A stretch of DNA of 19,211 nt from an uncultured Lachnospiraceae bacterium. GTDB taxonomy: Bacteria > Bacillota > Clostridia > Lachnospirales > Lachnospiraceae. The notes under the pieces were generated by a model that was not told the origin of the DNA, searched no databases, and saw only the letters and a list, made by a program, of their open reading frames with translations. Position 1 is the stretch's first letter; the number at the start of each line of letters is the position of its first letter. The stretch is from positions 1 through 19,211 of the forward strand of contig CADCPL010000064.1 in NCBI GenBank assembly GCA_902803305.1. Reading direction: 5' to 3'. Shown here piece by piece: positions 7,437 through 15,671 of the stretch. Both the position numbers and the translations under genes were made by a program.

Positions 7437-8351
7437 TCAGTTTAAAAACATCTTGTATGGTTTATAGATATCGCGTGATCTTTTATATTCGTACACTCCG
7501 AGAAAGTTATGTTCGCTGTCGTACATCCTTACCCTCTGCCCGTCATGTGCGTCTGAGAGGTGGGGTGATACCTGTCTTATGCTTTTTGCATCAATGACAT
7601 TACCGTTGCGCAAAAGTTTTGAAATAACCGGTGTTGCAATAAAGCCCTCCAGATCCGAAAAGATGTCGGTAAGCGTTATAATAACATCCGATATCCTATC
7701 TTCGGCTGATAATCTTTCCAGTTCCGAAAGTCTGATCGCATCGCTGATGTCGAAGTTTCCGACCTTCGTTCTTGTCAGTTCTTCCATAGCCGCGCCGCAC
7801 CCGAGTCTGCTTCCTATATCATCGATCAGCGACCTGATGTATGTGCCTTTTCCGCACTTTACACGCATCCGGACCCGCGGCAGATCTACAGACAAGATCC
7901 CGATATCATATATGTTAATGAATACGGGTTTTCTCTCAACGGTCTTTCCGCTCCTTGCAAGATCATACAGTTTCTGTCCGTCGATCTTCTTGGCGGAATA
8001 CATCGGAGGAACCTGATCATAGCCTCCCACAAAGCTTTTTACCGCAGAAACTATCTCCTCTTCGGTTGACATAACTTCATGCGACTCTGTCATAACACCC
8101 GTTACGTCAAGTGTATCATATCTTTTTCCAAGGAGCATCACGGCTTCATACTCTTTATCGTGATCCGTAAAAGTCTCACAGAGCTTCGTTGCATTCCCGA
8201 CACATACCGGAAGGACTCCCTCGGCCATCGGATCGAGCGTTCCCGTGTGACCGATCTTTCTCGTATGAAGTATCCCCCGGAGTCTGGCCACCACATCATG
8301 GCTTGTATAACCGCTCTCTTTGTATATATTGATCATTCCGTCCATTGTCAC
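7437..8351 (-). CDS. truB: tRNA pseudouridine(55) synthase
   Basis: TruB converts U55 of tRNA to pseudouridine in the T-loop. The 304-residue protein shows the catalytic motif GHTGTLDP with nucleophile D40, followed by GVLPVCVG, then the conserved VPPMYSAKKIDG, the CGKGTYIRSL motif and a C-terminal PUA-like segment (from about 240). The first possible start is a GTG at 8351-8349 that overlaps the nrnA stop as GTGA; an ATG two codons later (8345-8343) is an equally possible start. The overlap indicates translational coupling with nrnA. The gene appears intact. Confidence 0.96.
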   Translation of the reverse strand: MTMDGMINIYKESGYTSHDVVARLRGILHTRKIGHTGTLDPMAEGVLPVCVGNATKLCETFTDHDKEYEAVMLLGKRYDTLDVTGVMTESHEVMSTEEEIVSAVKSFVGGYDQVPPMYSAKKIDGQKLYDLARSGKTVERKPVFINIYDIGILSVDLPRVRMRVKCGKGTYIRSLIDDIGSRLGCGAAMEELTRTKVGNFDISDAIRLSELERLSAEDRISDVIITLTDIFSDLEGFIATPVISKLLRNGNVIDAKSIRQVSPHLSDAHDGQRVRMYDSEHNFLGVYEYKRSRDIYKPYKMFLN

Positions 8352-9295
8352 ATCTGCTTCTGGATCTCGCGGGATAATGCATTTATAACATCATAATATG
8401 TTCCGTTCATCTCAACGCCCGCCGCACGTGCGTGACCGCCGCCTCCGAATACCGTTGCGACCGTTGCAACGTTCACGCCGCCGTTTGACCTCATACTGAC
8501 CTTGTAGCGTTGCGTTCCCATCTCATACATGAAAATAGCGACTTCTACGCCTCTCGTGTTCTTGAGATGGTTTACTATCCCCTCAAGGTGCTTGGGCAGA
8601 ACATTGTAGAACTCCATCATCTTCCTGTCGATCATACTGACGATGCACTTTCCGTCCATGAACAGTATGCTCTCAAGAAGTGCTCGTCCGAGTATCTGAT
8701 TCTGAACGTATGATTTTACGTAAAACGTGTCCTGTATGATCTTCGGACCGTCAAAGCCGTATTCAACAAGCTGTCCGACGATCTCAAAGCTTCTCCTGCT
8801 CATGTTTGAGTACTGGAATACTCCCGAATCATGTACGATCCCGGTGAACAGGCACTCAGCGACCGTTTTATCTATGAACTGCTTTTCAAACAGTTCATAG
8901 AGGACTTCGCATGTACTTGAAGCGTATGGCCTTATCTCATTTACGTCGGCAAGCCCGGGATTGGTCTCGTGATGATCTACGCATATCGTCTTATCTGCCT
9001 CCTCAAAGAACCAGAGAGCATCTCCGAGCCTGTCATATGAGCTCACATCAAGTGCGATGAAAACATCGAACTTTTCCTTTGGGGAATACGTCAGGTTCAT
9101 CTCATCATATCCCTCAAGATATGAAAAGATCGTAGGCGGATTATCCTGCGTGAAGACCACGCATCTTATATCCGGCCTGGCACATTTAAGATATGCATAT
9201 ACCGCAAGCGTGGAGCTGATGCAGTCACCGTCAGGCCTTATATGTCCGGCTATCGCTACGGACTTTGCCTCGCCTATTTCACACAGAAGATTCAT
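8348..9295 (-). CDS. nrnA: DHH-family oligoribonuclease / pAp phosphatase (NrnA)
   Basis: NrnA degrades very short RNAs (nanoRNAs) to mononucleotides, and many members also remove the 3'-phosphate from pAp; it acts in the cytoplasm with manganese. The 315-residue protein has the DHH domain motifs GHIRPDGD (17-24), the metal aspartate D83 in ALDVSS, the eponymous DHH at 107-109, and the C-terminal DHHA1 substrate motif GGGGH at 284-288. It overlaps rbfA by four bases (ATGA) and truB by GTGA. Its place between rbfA and truB is a standard Bacillota arrangement. With pnp in the same cluster it completes RNA breakdown: PNPase leaves short oligomers that NrnA finishes. Confidence 0.95.
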   Translation of the reverse strand: MNLLCEIGEAKSVAIAGHIRPDGDCISSTLAVYAYLKCARPDIRCVVFTQDNPPTIFSYLEGYDEMNLTYSPKEKFDVFIALDVSSYDRLGDALWFFEEADKTICVDHHETNPGLADVNEIRPYASSTCEVLYELFEKQFIDKTVAECLFTGIVHDSGVFQYSNMSRRSFEIVGQLVEYGFDGPKIIQDTFYVKSYVQNQILGRALLESILFMDGKCIVSMIDRKMMEFYNVLPKHLEGIVNHLKNTRGVEVAIFMYEMGTQRYKVSMRSNGGVNVATVATVFGGGGHARAAGVEMNGTYYDVINALSREIQKQM

Positions 9296-9666
9296 TCGCC
9301 GTCCCTTTCGTGGATAGGAGCCATTACTTCATCTATCTTGGCTGACATGGCCATACCGTACTCCGTCGATGTATCGGAGATGAACTTAAGCTCGGGGGTA
9401 TTACGAAGATTGAGTGTCGATGCAAGCTGACGTCTCATAAATCCTTCCGCATTCCTGAGTCCTTCCATCGTTTCCTCGCGCTTTGTCTCATCGCCGAGTA
9501 CACTTATGTAAACCTTGCAGGTCTTAAGATCCGGTGCAACCTCCACATCCGTGACACACGTCATCGGAGCGATCCGCGGATCCTTGATCTCACCGCGGAT
9601 AAGGTTGGCCAGTACTTTCATGACCTCCGCATTTATCCTTGTGTTTTTGATACTGTTTTTTCTCAT
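9292..9666 (-). CDS. rbfA: Ribosome-binding factor A
   Basis: RbfA is a KH-fold factor that binds the small subunit and helps late maturation of the 5' end of 16S rRNA. The 124-residue protein is full length. It shows the N-terminal basic helix (RINAEVMKVLANLI), the DPRI segment, the strand VTDVEVAPDLKTCKVYISV typical of the family, and LRNTPELKFISD near the end. Its ATG overlaps the infB stop as ATGA (9666-9663), and its own stop overlaps the nrnA start in the same way. Confidence 0.97.
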   Translation of the reverse strand: MRKNSIKNTRINAEVMKVLANLIRGEIKDPRIAPMTCVTDVEVAPDLKTCKVYISVLGDETKREETMEGLRNAEGFMRRQLASTLNLRNTPELKFISDTSTEYGMAMSAKIDEVMAPIHERDGE

Positions 9667-12359
9667 TTTCTCGGTACCTCTTCCATGATATAGCCTTCTA
9701 CGATATCAAGTTCAGCAAAGTCACCGAATTCCTCGAAGACAAGGCCGCACTCAAAGCCTGCCTTGACTTCCTTAACATCATCTTTGAACCTCTTAAGTGA
9801 AGCAAGCTTACCCTCGTAGATCTGCTCGCCCTGTCTTGTGATCCTGACAAGACATCCCCTCTGCATTACGCCGTCAAGCATATATGCACCGGCAATGTTA
9901 CCTATACCGCTGGCCTTGAAGATCTGACGGATCTCGGCATGTCCGATCACCTTCTCCTCAAATACGGGATCGAGCATTCCCTTCATCGCATCTTCAACGT
10001 CTTCGATGGCCTTGTAGATAACGTCATACAGCCTTACGTCCACTCCTTCCGTCTCGGCCGTCGCCTTGGCGGTAGCATCGGGACGTACGTTGAATCCGAT
10101 TATTATAGCATCACTCGCGCTCGCAAGTATGACATCCGACTCGTTGATGGCACCAACGCCGCTGTGGATGACTTTTACGATGACTTCGTCATTGGAAAGC
10201 TTGAGCAGCGATTCCTTGACCGCCTCGACCGAACCCTGAACGTCGGCTTTAAGTATAAGATTGAGTTCCTTGAGGTTACCTTCCTGAATCTTGGAGAACA
10301 GTCCTTCAAGGGACATCTTGGACTTCATCTTTGTATCGTCAAGGAGCTTAACCTTGTTCTGAGCAATGAAGGTCTCGGCAAAGTTCTTGGCTTCTTTGTC
10401 CGAATCAAGTGAAACGAACACTTCACCGGCTCCGGGAACGTCATTAAGGCCGAGTATCTCAACGGGTGTTGAAGGTCCTGCCTCCTTGACTCTGCGTCCG
10501 CTGTCGTCTATCATCGCCCTTACCTTACCGTGGGATGCGCCTGCGGCGATAAAATCACCCACCTTGAGGGTACCTTTCTGAACGAGAACGGTGGCAACGG
10601 GACCTCTTCCCTTATCAAGCTGTGCTTCGATGACCATACCTCTTGCTCTTCTGTTGGCATTGGCCTTGAGCTCCAGAATATCACTCGTAAGAAGGATCAT
10701 CTCGAGAAGTTCCTTGATACCTTCACCTGTTTTTGCAGATACGGGTGCAAATACCGTGCTGCCGCCCCAATCCTCGGGAACGAGTTCGTATTCCGACAGT
10801 TCCTGCTTTACCCTGTCTATATTTGCGGACGGTTTATCTATCTTGTTTACGGCAACTATGATCTCGATGCCTGCTGCCTTGGCATGGTTGATCGCCTCAA
10901 CCGTCTGAGGCATGACACCGTCGTCTGCCGCAACAACAAGGATCGCTATATCCGTAGCATTGGCACCGCGCATACGCATTGCCGTAAACGCCTCGTGACC
11001 GGGCGTATCAAGGAATGTGATGTTCCTGCCGTTGACATTGACAACATACGCACCGATGGCCTGCGTGATACCGCCTGCCTCACCTTCGATGACCTTTGTA
11101 TTTCTGATAGCATCAAGAAGCGATGTCTTACCGTGATCAACGTGACCCATGACACAGATAACGGGCGGACGGCTTGTCATTGTTGCGGGATCTTCCTCTT
11201 CTTCCTTAAGAAGCTCCTCTATAACATCAACAACAACTTCCTTCTCACACAGTATCTCGTACTCAACAGCGATCTCTTCCGCTTCCTCATACGATATCTC
11301 TTCATTAACGGTAACTACCTTACCCTGCAGGAACAGTTTCTTGATGATCTGAGACGACTGTATCTTCATCTTGTCGGCAAGTTCTTTGATAGTGATCGTC
11401 TCCGGAAGAGTGATGACTTTGATCTTCTCCTCTTCGGGCTCTTCCTTCTTTTCGACAGGGCGTATAGGCATCTTGGTGCCTTTGCCCTTTACCTGCTTAC
11501 CGCCTTTGAAACCGTCCTCATTTTCATAGATACGGTCTTTTTTGCTCTTGTCTTTTGATACGTTTCCTTTTCTTTCACTGCCGCCCCTGCGAGCATCCTT
11601 GGAAGGTTCCGATGAAGCTCCGAATCCCCTTCCCTGGTTGATGACTATCCCGCCTCTCTGACGGTCGGGCTTTGCCGGACGCTCTCCTGCAGCCGGCGCA
11701 GTTCCTGCAGGCCTTGCAGGTCTTACAGGTCTTGATCCTTTTGTCTGCTCTGCAGGCTTTGATTCCTTCGATCCAGCAGCTCCAGCAGCACTGCCATTGC
11801 TATCGCTACTGCTCCCAGCAGTATTGACGTCAGGTTTATTAACCTCCGGATTTTCTTTCTTAGGCGTAACGCCCGCTCTACGTAACCTATCTCTATCGCC
11901 TCCCTGAACTGTTTCTGCACTTCTGGCTGCTCTTTCCGCTGTTGTCGGAACCGTGGGACGTATTATACCTCCCTGACGCATCGGTCCGGAGGATGTTCCT
12001 CTTCCGGGACCCTGAGACATTCCCCGGTTACCCATCTGGGAATTTCTTGCCGACGAAACCACGATTATCGGTTTCTTCTTCTTGACGGGCACCGCTCCTG
12101 CGGGTCTCTTTTCGCCTTTTACCTCGGGCTTTGCTTCAGGCTTCTTCTCCGCGCTCTTTGCGGGTGCTTTTTTCTCCTCAGGTGCAGCAGCTGCGTTGTC
12201 CTTACCGGACAGTTTCTTTCGGAGAGCTTCCACCTGATCGTCCTCAAGGCCGGATGCGGGTGCTTTTCCCTCTATTCCCATCTTTGCAAGTATAGCAACG
12301 ACCTCGCTGCTTTTTATATCAAATTCTTTTGCTATCTCATGAACTTTTACTTTTGCCAT
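9663..12359 (-). CDS. infB: Translation initiation factor IF-2
   Basis: IF-2 is the GTPase that places initiator fMet-tRNA on the ribosome and promotes subunit joining. The 898-residue protein has an IF2N domain at 1-52 (VHEIAKEFDIKSSEVV), a long, probably disordered linker at about 53-300 rich in K, P, A, G and R, a second IF2N domain at about 318-370, then the G domain with GHVDHGKT at 405-412, DTPGH at 451-455 and NKID at 505-508, followed by domains II, III and the fMet-tRNA-binding C-terminal domain. The ATG has GGAGGT about eight bases upstream, inside the end of ylxQ, with a 13-base overlap. A patch of the linker (about 181-198) is Ser/Ala/Gly-rich with codon use unlike its surroundings. 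Confidence 0.98.
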   Translation of the reverse strand: MAKVKVHEIAKEFDIKSSEVVAILAKMGIEGKAPASGLEDDQVEALRKKLSGKDNAAAAPEEKKAPAKSAEKKPEAKPEVKGEKRPAGAVPVKKKKPIIVVSSARNSQMGNRGMSQGPGRGTSSGPMRQGGIIRPTVPTTAERAARSAETVQGGDRDRLRRAGVTPKKENPEVNKPDVNTAGSSSDSNGSAAGAAGSKESKPAEQTKGSRPVRPARPAGTAPAAGERPAKPDRQRGGIVINQGRGFGASSEPSKDARRGGSERKGNVSKDKSKKDRIYENEDGFKGGKQVKGKGTKMPIRPVEKKEEPEEEKIKVITLPETITIKELADKMKIQSSQIIKKLFLQGKVVTVNEEISYEEAEEIAVEYEILCEKEVVVDVIEELLKEEEEDPATMTSRPPVICVMGHVDHGKTSLLDAIRNTKVIEGEAGGITQAIGAYVVNVNGRNITFLDTPGHEAFTAMRMRGANATDIAILVVAADDGVMPQTVEAINHAKAAGIEIIVAVNKIDKPSANIDRVKQELSEYELVPEDWGGSTVFAPVSAKTGEGIKELLEMILLTSDILELKANANRRARGMVIEAQLDKGRGPVATVLVQKGTLKVGDFIAAGASHGKVRAMIDDSGRRVKEAGPSTPVEILGLNDVPGAGEVFVSLDSDKEAKNFAETFIAQNKVKLLDDTKMKSKMSLEGLFSKIQEGNLKELNLILKADVQGSVEAVKESLLKLSNDEVIVKVIHSGVGAINESDVILASASDAIIIGFNVRPDATAKATAETEGVDVRLYDVIYKAIEDVEDAMKGMLDPVFEEKVIGHAEIRQIFKASGIGNIAGAYMLDGVMQRGCLVRITRQGEQIYEGKLASLKRFKDDVKEVKAGFECGLVFEEFGDFAELDIVEGYIMEEVPRK

Positions 12360-12694
12360 TTATCACTACCTCCGTTTTGCGCAAGCTCGCACTCATCTAT
12401 CTTTGACCGGATCTGCTGTGCAAGGTTTGCATCAACGACACACAATGATGCGCGAAATTCCTTTCCTATCGCATGTCCCAGACTTTCCTTGTCCGTGTAT
12501 TCCGCGTAAGGGACTTTATGATAGCTGCACATATCCCTGAATCTTTTCCTTGTATTATCCGAAGCATCTGCTGCCACTATGCACAGAAACGATCTTCCTT
12601 CTTTGATCGAGCTTTCGGTCATGAACTCACCGCTCTTTACAAATCCGGCTCTTTGAGCAAGGCCCAGCAGCTGCAATACAGGATCTCTTTTCAT
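12347..12694 (-). CDS. ylxQ: L7Ae/L30e-family ribosomal protein (YlxQ)
   Basis: This 115-residue protein belongs to the L7Ae/L30e/Gadd45 fold, whose members bind kink-turn RNA. Visible family features are LLGLAQRAGFVKSGEF near the start, the hydrophobic strand FLCIVAADASDNT, and SLCVVDANLAQQI near the end. In Bacillota the gene in this position is ylxQ, a kink-turn-binding protein of uncertain physiological role. The ATG is only five bases after the nusA stop and its 3' end overlaps infB by 13 bases, so it is part of the operon. The usual gene between nusA and ylxQ (ylxR/rnpM) is missing here. Confidence 0.9.
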   Translation of the reverse strand: MKRDPVLQLLGLAQRAGFVKSGEFMTESSIKEGRSFLCIVAADASDNTRKRFRDMCSYHKVPYAEYTDKESLGHAIGKEFRASLCVVDANLAQQIRSKIDECELAQNGGSDKWQK

Positions 12695-12699
12695 ACGGT

Positions 12700-13938
12700 C
12701 TATTCTTCTTCCTTGTCCGGCTCTGCGCTTTCCTCATCTACGGCATCGTCGGCGTATTCTTCCTCGGAGTATTCGCCCTCTGCGTACTCCCCTTCTTCAT
12801 AATACTCGCCGTCTTCATATTCATCGTATTCTTCGTCTTCATCATAGTAATCTTCAAGACGGAATCCGGGAGTATCCTGTGCCTGCGTCTCGGACTTGAT
12901 ATCGATCTTAAAGCCCGTAAGCTTGGCAGCAAGTCTTGCATTCTGTCCTTCCTTACCGATGGCGAGTGACAGCTGATCATCGGGAACGACTACCTTTGCT
13001 GATTTTTCATCGCTGTCGGCGATGACGAATACTACCTTAGCGGGAGACAGAGCATTCTCTATAAGGATACCCGGGTTATCATCCCAGCTGATTATATCGA
13101 TCTTCTCACCGCGAAGCTCATCAACAACAGCGTTAACTCTTGTTCCGTTCATACCTACGCATGCACCGACGGGATCAACGTCCGGATTGTTTGACCATAC
13201 AGCCATCTTGGTACGGCTGCCTGCCTCTCTGGCAATCGACTTGATCTCGACACTTCCGTCCCGTATCTCGGCAACCTCTGCCTCAAACAGGCATTTAACA
13301 AGATACGGATGCGTACGTGAAACAGAGATCCTCGGACCTCTGTTATTGTCCTTTACTTCAACGACATATACCTTCACGCGGTCGTTGACGCGGAGGTTCT
13401 CTCTCGGTATCTGCTCGGATTCGGGAAGAAATGCATCCGCTTTTCCGAGATCTATGCATACGTTCTTACCGACATATCTCTGAACCACGCCGGTCACAAC
13501 GCTTCTTTCCTTATCCTTGAATGTCTTGACAACGACCGAGCGTTCCTCTTCGCGGATCTTCTGAAGGATAACGTTCTTGGCATTCGTTGTTGCGATACGT
13601 CCGAAGTCCTTGCTTTCGATCTCAACGTCGATCTCATCGCCGACCTTGACGCCGGGCACGATCTTCTTTGCCTCTTCCTTGGCTATCTGAGCTACATTAT
13701 CCTCGGGCTTCATAACTACCGTCTTGGTCGCAAACACCTTGAACTTTCCCGTCTCGCGATCGATCACGACATGCATGTTGTCGGAACGTCCGAAATGCTG
13801 TTTGCATGCGGTAAGAAGTGATGTTTCGATCGCCTCGAACATCGTTTCCTTACTTATGTCCTTCTCCTTCTCCAATATGTCGAGAGCCATCAAAAGCTCT
13901 TTTCCGCTGTCTTCCTTCTGAACCTCTTTCTTTGCCAT
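12700..13938 (-). CDS. nusA: Transcription termination/antitermination factor NusA
   Basis: NusA binds RNA polymerase and nascent RNA and modulates pausing, termination and antitermination. The 412-residue protein has the N-terminal RNAP-binding domain (1 to about 140), an S1 domain (about 145-208, SVVTGVVQRYVGKNVCIDLG), KH1 (about 210-290, with the GMNG loop at 262-265) and KH2 (about 298-360, IGKEGQNARLA). Beyond KH2 there is an extra tail at about 362-412 made almost entirely of Asp, Glu and Tyr, with EGEY-like units in tandem. The ATG start has AAGGAG about seven bases upstream, 29 bases after rimP. The acidic tail is not the AR domain of E. coli NusA. The core is intact. Confidence 0.97.
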   Translation of the reverse strand: MAKKEVQKEDSGKELLMALDILEKEKDISKETMFEAIETSLLTACKQHFGRSDNMHVVIDRETGKFKVFATKTVVMKPEDNVAQIAKEEAKKIVPGVKVGDEIDVEIESKDFGRIATTNAKNVILQKIREEERSVVVKTFKDKERSVVTGVVQRYVGKNVCIDLGKADAFLPESEQIPRENLRVNDRVKVYVVEVKDNNRGPRISVSRTHPYLVKCLFEAEVAEIRDGSVEIKSIAREAGSRTKMAVWSNNPDVDPVGACVGMNGTRVNAVVDELRGEKIDIISWDDNPGILIENALSPAKVVFVIADSDEKSAKVVVPDDQLSLAIGKEGQNARLAAKLTGFKIDIKSETQAQDTPGFRLEDYYDEDEEYDEYEDGEYYEEGEYAEGEYSEEEYADDAVDEESAEPDKEEE

Positions 13939-13967
13939 TTTTATTCTCCTTTCAATGGTATCCTTTA

Positions 13968-14435
13968 TCAGAAATCAACCGATAACCTGACGGTTGCTAT
14001 TTCGCTCCTGTTTAAAGTACGCGCTTCCTTGCCTGTCGTTTCTATCGTGACGGTTTCCTTATCATATGAGATAAGCTTCCCCGTCAGTTCTTTTGTCCCG
14101 TCAATACTCTTATAAAACCTGACATCCACATCGCGTCCGATACTCCTGTCGTATTCCCTGTCTCTTACAAGCTTTCGTCCGAGACCCGGTGAACTTACTT
14201 CAAGAGTGTACGCATCATCAATGAATTCATCCGCATCAAGCGCATCCGAGAGCTTTCTTGATACATCCACGCAGTCATCGATCGTGATGCCTCCCTCTTT
14301 ATCTATGTATACCCGAAGATAATACTCTTTATTTTCGGATACATACTGTATGTCCCACAGGTCGAAGCCCGTCTCTTCAAGGATCGGCACAAGCAATGCC
14401 TCGGTCCGCTGTTCTATAACTTCCTTCTTCGGCAT
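13968..14435 (-). CDS. rimP: Ribosome maturation factor RimP
   Basis: RimP assists early assembly of the 30S subunit. From the chosen start it is 155 residues, the family's usual length, with the conserved pattern GFDLWDIQYV, LRVYIDKEGGITIDDC and YTLEVSSPGLGRKL, then the SH3-like C-terminal domain with LTGKLISYD. I take the ATG at 14435-14433, where AGGAGG lies four to five bases upstream. An in-frame ATG at 14492 would add 19 residues, has no ribosome binding site, and would translate straight through the leader hairpin. It is the first gene of the rimP-nusA-infB operon and lies 106 bases downstream of the SH3b gene. Confidence 0.96.
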   Translation of the reverse strand: MPKKEVIEQRTEALLVPILEETGFDLWDIQYVSENKEYYLRVYIDKEGGITIDDCVDVSRKLSDALDADEFIDDAYTLEVSSPGLGRKLVRDREYDRSIGRDVDVRFYKSIDGTKELTGKLISYDKETVTIETTGKEARTLNRSEIATVRLSVDF

Positions 14436-14452
14436 GATACCTCCTACATGAA

Positions 14453-14482
14453 ATGAAGTGAGCTGCGACCAGCTCACTTCAT
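14453..14482 (-). promoter_or_regulatory. Strong hairpin in rimP leader, candidate attenuator
   Basis: A perfect 13-bp stem (14482-14470 with 14465-14453) closes a four-base loop. Read on the minus strand, a GC-rich inner stem GTGAGCTG/CAGCTCAC is preceded by ATGAA and followed by TTCATTTCATG, an interrupted T-rich tract. It ends 17 bases before the rimP start. The layout resembles a weak intrinsic terminator, which NusA could enhance. Confidence 0.5.
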
Positions 14483-14504
14483 ACTTAACCATAGAACAAT
14501 TGTA

Positions 14505-14533
14505 ATACTAACACCTTACCTGCCGTTTGGCAA
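14505..14533 (-). promoter_or_regulatory. Candidate promoter for the rimP-nusA-infB operon
   Basis: TTGCCA (14533-14528) is followed after 17 bases by TAGTAT (14510-14505) on the minus strand. The -35 box has one mismatch and the -10 box two. It would start a leader of about 60 bases that includes the 14453-14482 hairpin. Confidence 0.45.
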
Positions 14534-14541
14534 GTACTTTA

Positions 14542-15621
14542 TTATCTGTATCCGTCATATTGAAGGATCGTGATAAGCTCGGAGCCGGAATGGATCTCGA
14601 CTTCAGCCTTGGCTTCTTCGTCTGTTCCGTTGGGTGTTGCAAAACGGAACTTATCAAGAAGATGTTTGTATTCCGCAGGTGTTACCGCTACTCCGCTGAG
14701 AGTAAGTGACTGCTGTGCTGCTGCAGCCTTGGCAGCTTCCTCAGCGGCCTTTGCAGCCTCTTCGGCAGCCTTTGCAGCATCCGCTGCAGCCTTGGCTTCG
14801 GCTTCTTCCTTGGTCTGCGTAGCCTGGGAATTGTCATTATTGTTATTATCGTTGTTGTCGTTATTCTCTGTCTTCTTCTCTTCCTTCTTCTCGTCTTTCT
14901 TTTCGTCCTTCTTTTCCTCGGCAGGCTCTTCGGTAGGACCTTCGTTATATTCCTCCTCGGATATCTCGGTAAGGAATTCGGTCTTCATGTATCCGTCCTG
15001 ACCTTTATACATGATGTGTGTCCAGTCATCAACATCCTCAACCTTCTCGAACATATCACCCTTCTTGGCTTTGCCGAGAACATCACCGTCCGTGCTGTTC
15101 GTTGATCTGATATTAACATCATCGCCTGTCGACTTGACATATTTCTTCAATGTAGCAGCTGCTTCTGCCTCTGCCGCCGCTGCAGCTTCCTCTTCCGCCT
15201 TCTGCTGTGCCTCCGCCTGAGCAGCTGCCTCAGCCTGCGCTCTTGCAACGGAATCCACGATGCTGTATGTCAGTATCTGGCTCTTGATGCCCTTGCATTC
15301 AATGTATACGGTAACGTTTCCTTCATTCATTCCGGTTGTAAGAACGGCCTTACCGTTATCGCTTATCTCAAATGAACTTGTCGGATCATCAACGGTACAT
15401 GTTGCTTTCTTGATGCTCGCCTTGGAAGGTGTTGTCACGATCGTGAACGTGTACTGCGTTCCGACTTCAAGAGATGTCTCCGAAAAATCCGGCTGGAGCG
15501 AAATATTCTTCAGCTTCTTGGATGCGGAGAACAGATAGATGCCTCCTCCGATTACGAGGATCGCTATAAGTGCCGCGAACACAATGATCAGGATTCTGAT
15601 GATGCTGTTTTGCTTTCTCAC
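14542..15621 (-). CDS. Membrane-anchored SH3b-domain protein with low-complexity linkers
   Basis: The 359-residue protein probably stays attached to the membrane with most of its length outside. In order: a hydrophobic anchor at about 8-31, an Ig-like/BIG2-like domain at about 35-122, an Ala/Glu-rich coiled-coil stretch at 125-158, a bacterial SH3 domain at about 159-217 (DDVNIRS, GDVLGKAKKGD, GYMKTEFL), a charged Lys/Glu then Asn/Asp tract at 228-265, an Ala/Lys/Glu helix at 271-303 and a compact C-terminal part at 304-359. SH3b domains often bind cell-wall peptides. The start is a GTG at 15621-15619 with AAGGAG eight bases upstream. It follows the HAD-amidase frame by 50 bases, which supports a joint envelope role. 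No enzymatic motif is visible; its exact function is unknown. Confidence 0.8.
   Translation of the reverse strand: MRKQNSIIRILIIVFAALIAILVIGGGIYLFSASKKLKNISLQPDFSETSLEVGTQYTFTIVTTPSKASIKKATCTVDDPTSSFEISDNGKAVLTTGMNEGNVTVYIECKGIKSQILTYSIVDSVARAQAEAAAQAEAQQKAEEEAAAAAEAEAAATLKKYVKSTGDDVNIRSTNSTDGDVLGKAKKGDMFEKVEDVDDWTHIMYKGQDGYMKTEFLTEISEEEYNEGPTEEPAEEKKDEKKDEKKEEKKTENNDNNDNNNNDNSQATQTKEEAEAKAAADAAKAAEEAAKAAEEAAKAAAAQQSLTLSGVAVTPAEYKHLLDKFRFATPNGTDEEAKAEVEIHSGSELITILQYDGYR
14713..14925 (-). repeat. Low-complexity triplet repeats inside the SH3b gene
   Basis: The stretch encodes three kinds of simple sequence in a row: DEKK/EEKK units, an Asn/Asp tract made of AAC, AAT and GAC codons, and AAKAAEE units. 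The units are multiples of three bases, so gains or losses would keep the frame and change only the linker length. Confidence 0.6.
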
Positions 15622-15671
15622 GATAATTCTCCTTATATTATAAACTGATCAGTGAATCTTTGCTTACCCGA

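Noticed and set aside
10530..11558. A 342-codon open frame on the plus strand
   Set aside because: It lies wholly antisense to infB, has no recognisable domain, and arises from the codon bias of the opposite strand.
14436..14492. A longer RimP starting at 14492
   Set aside because: No ribosome binding site precedes that ATG, while AGGAGG precedes the ATG at 14435, and the added residues would be encoded by the leader hairpin.
14521..14533. Small stem CTTGCC-AAAC-GGCAGG after the SH3b gene as a terminator
   Set aside because: Read on the minus strand it is followed by AAGGTG, not T residues, and it overlaps the candidate rimP promoter.
15637..15642. A perfect TATAAT on the minus strand in front of the SH3b gene
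   Set aside because: Transcription would begin within the ribosome binding site, and no -35 box is found 16-18 bases upstream.
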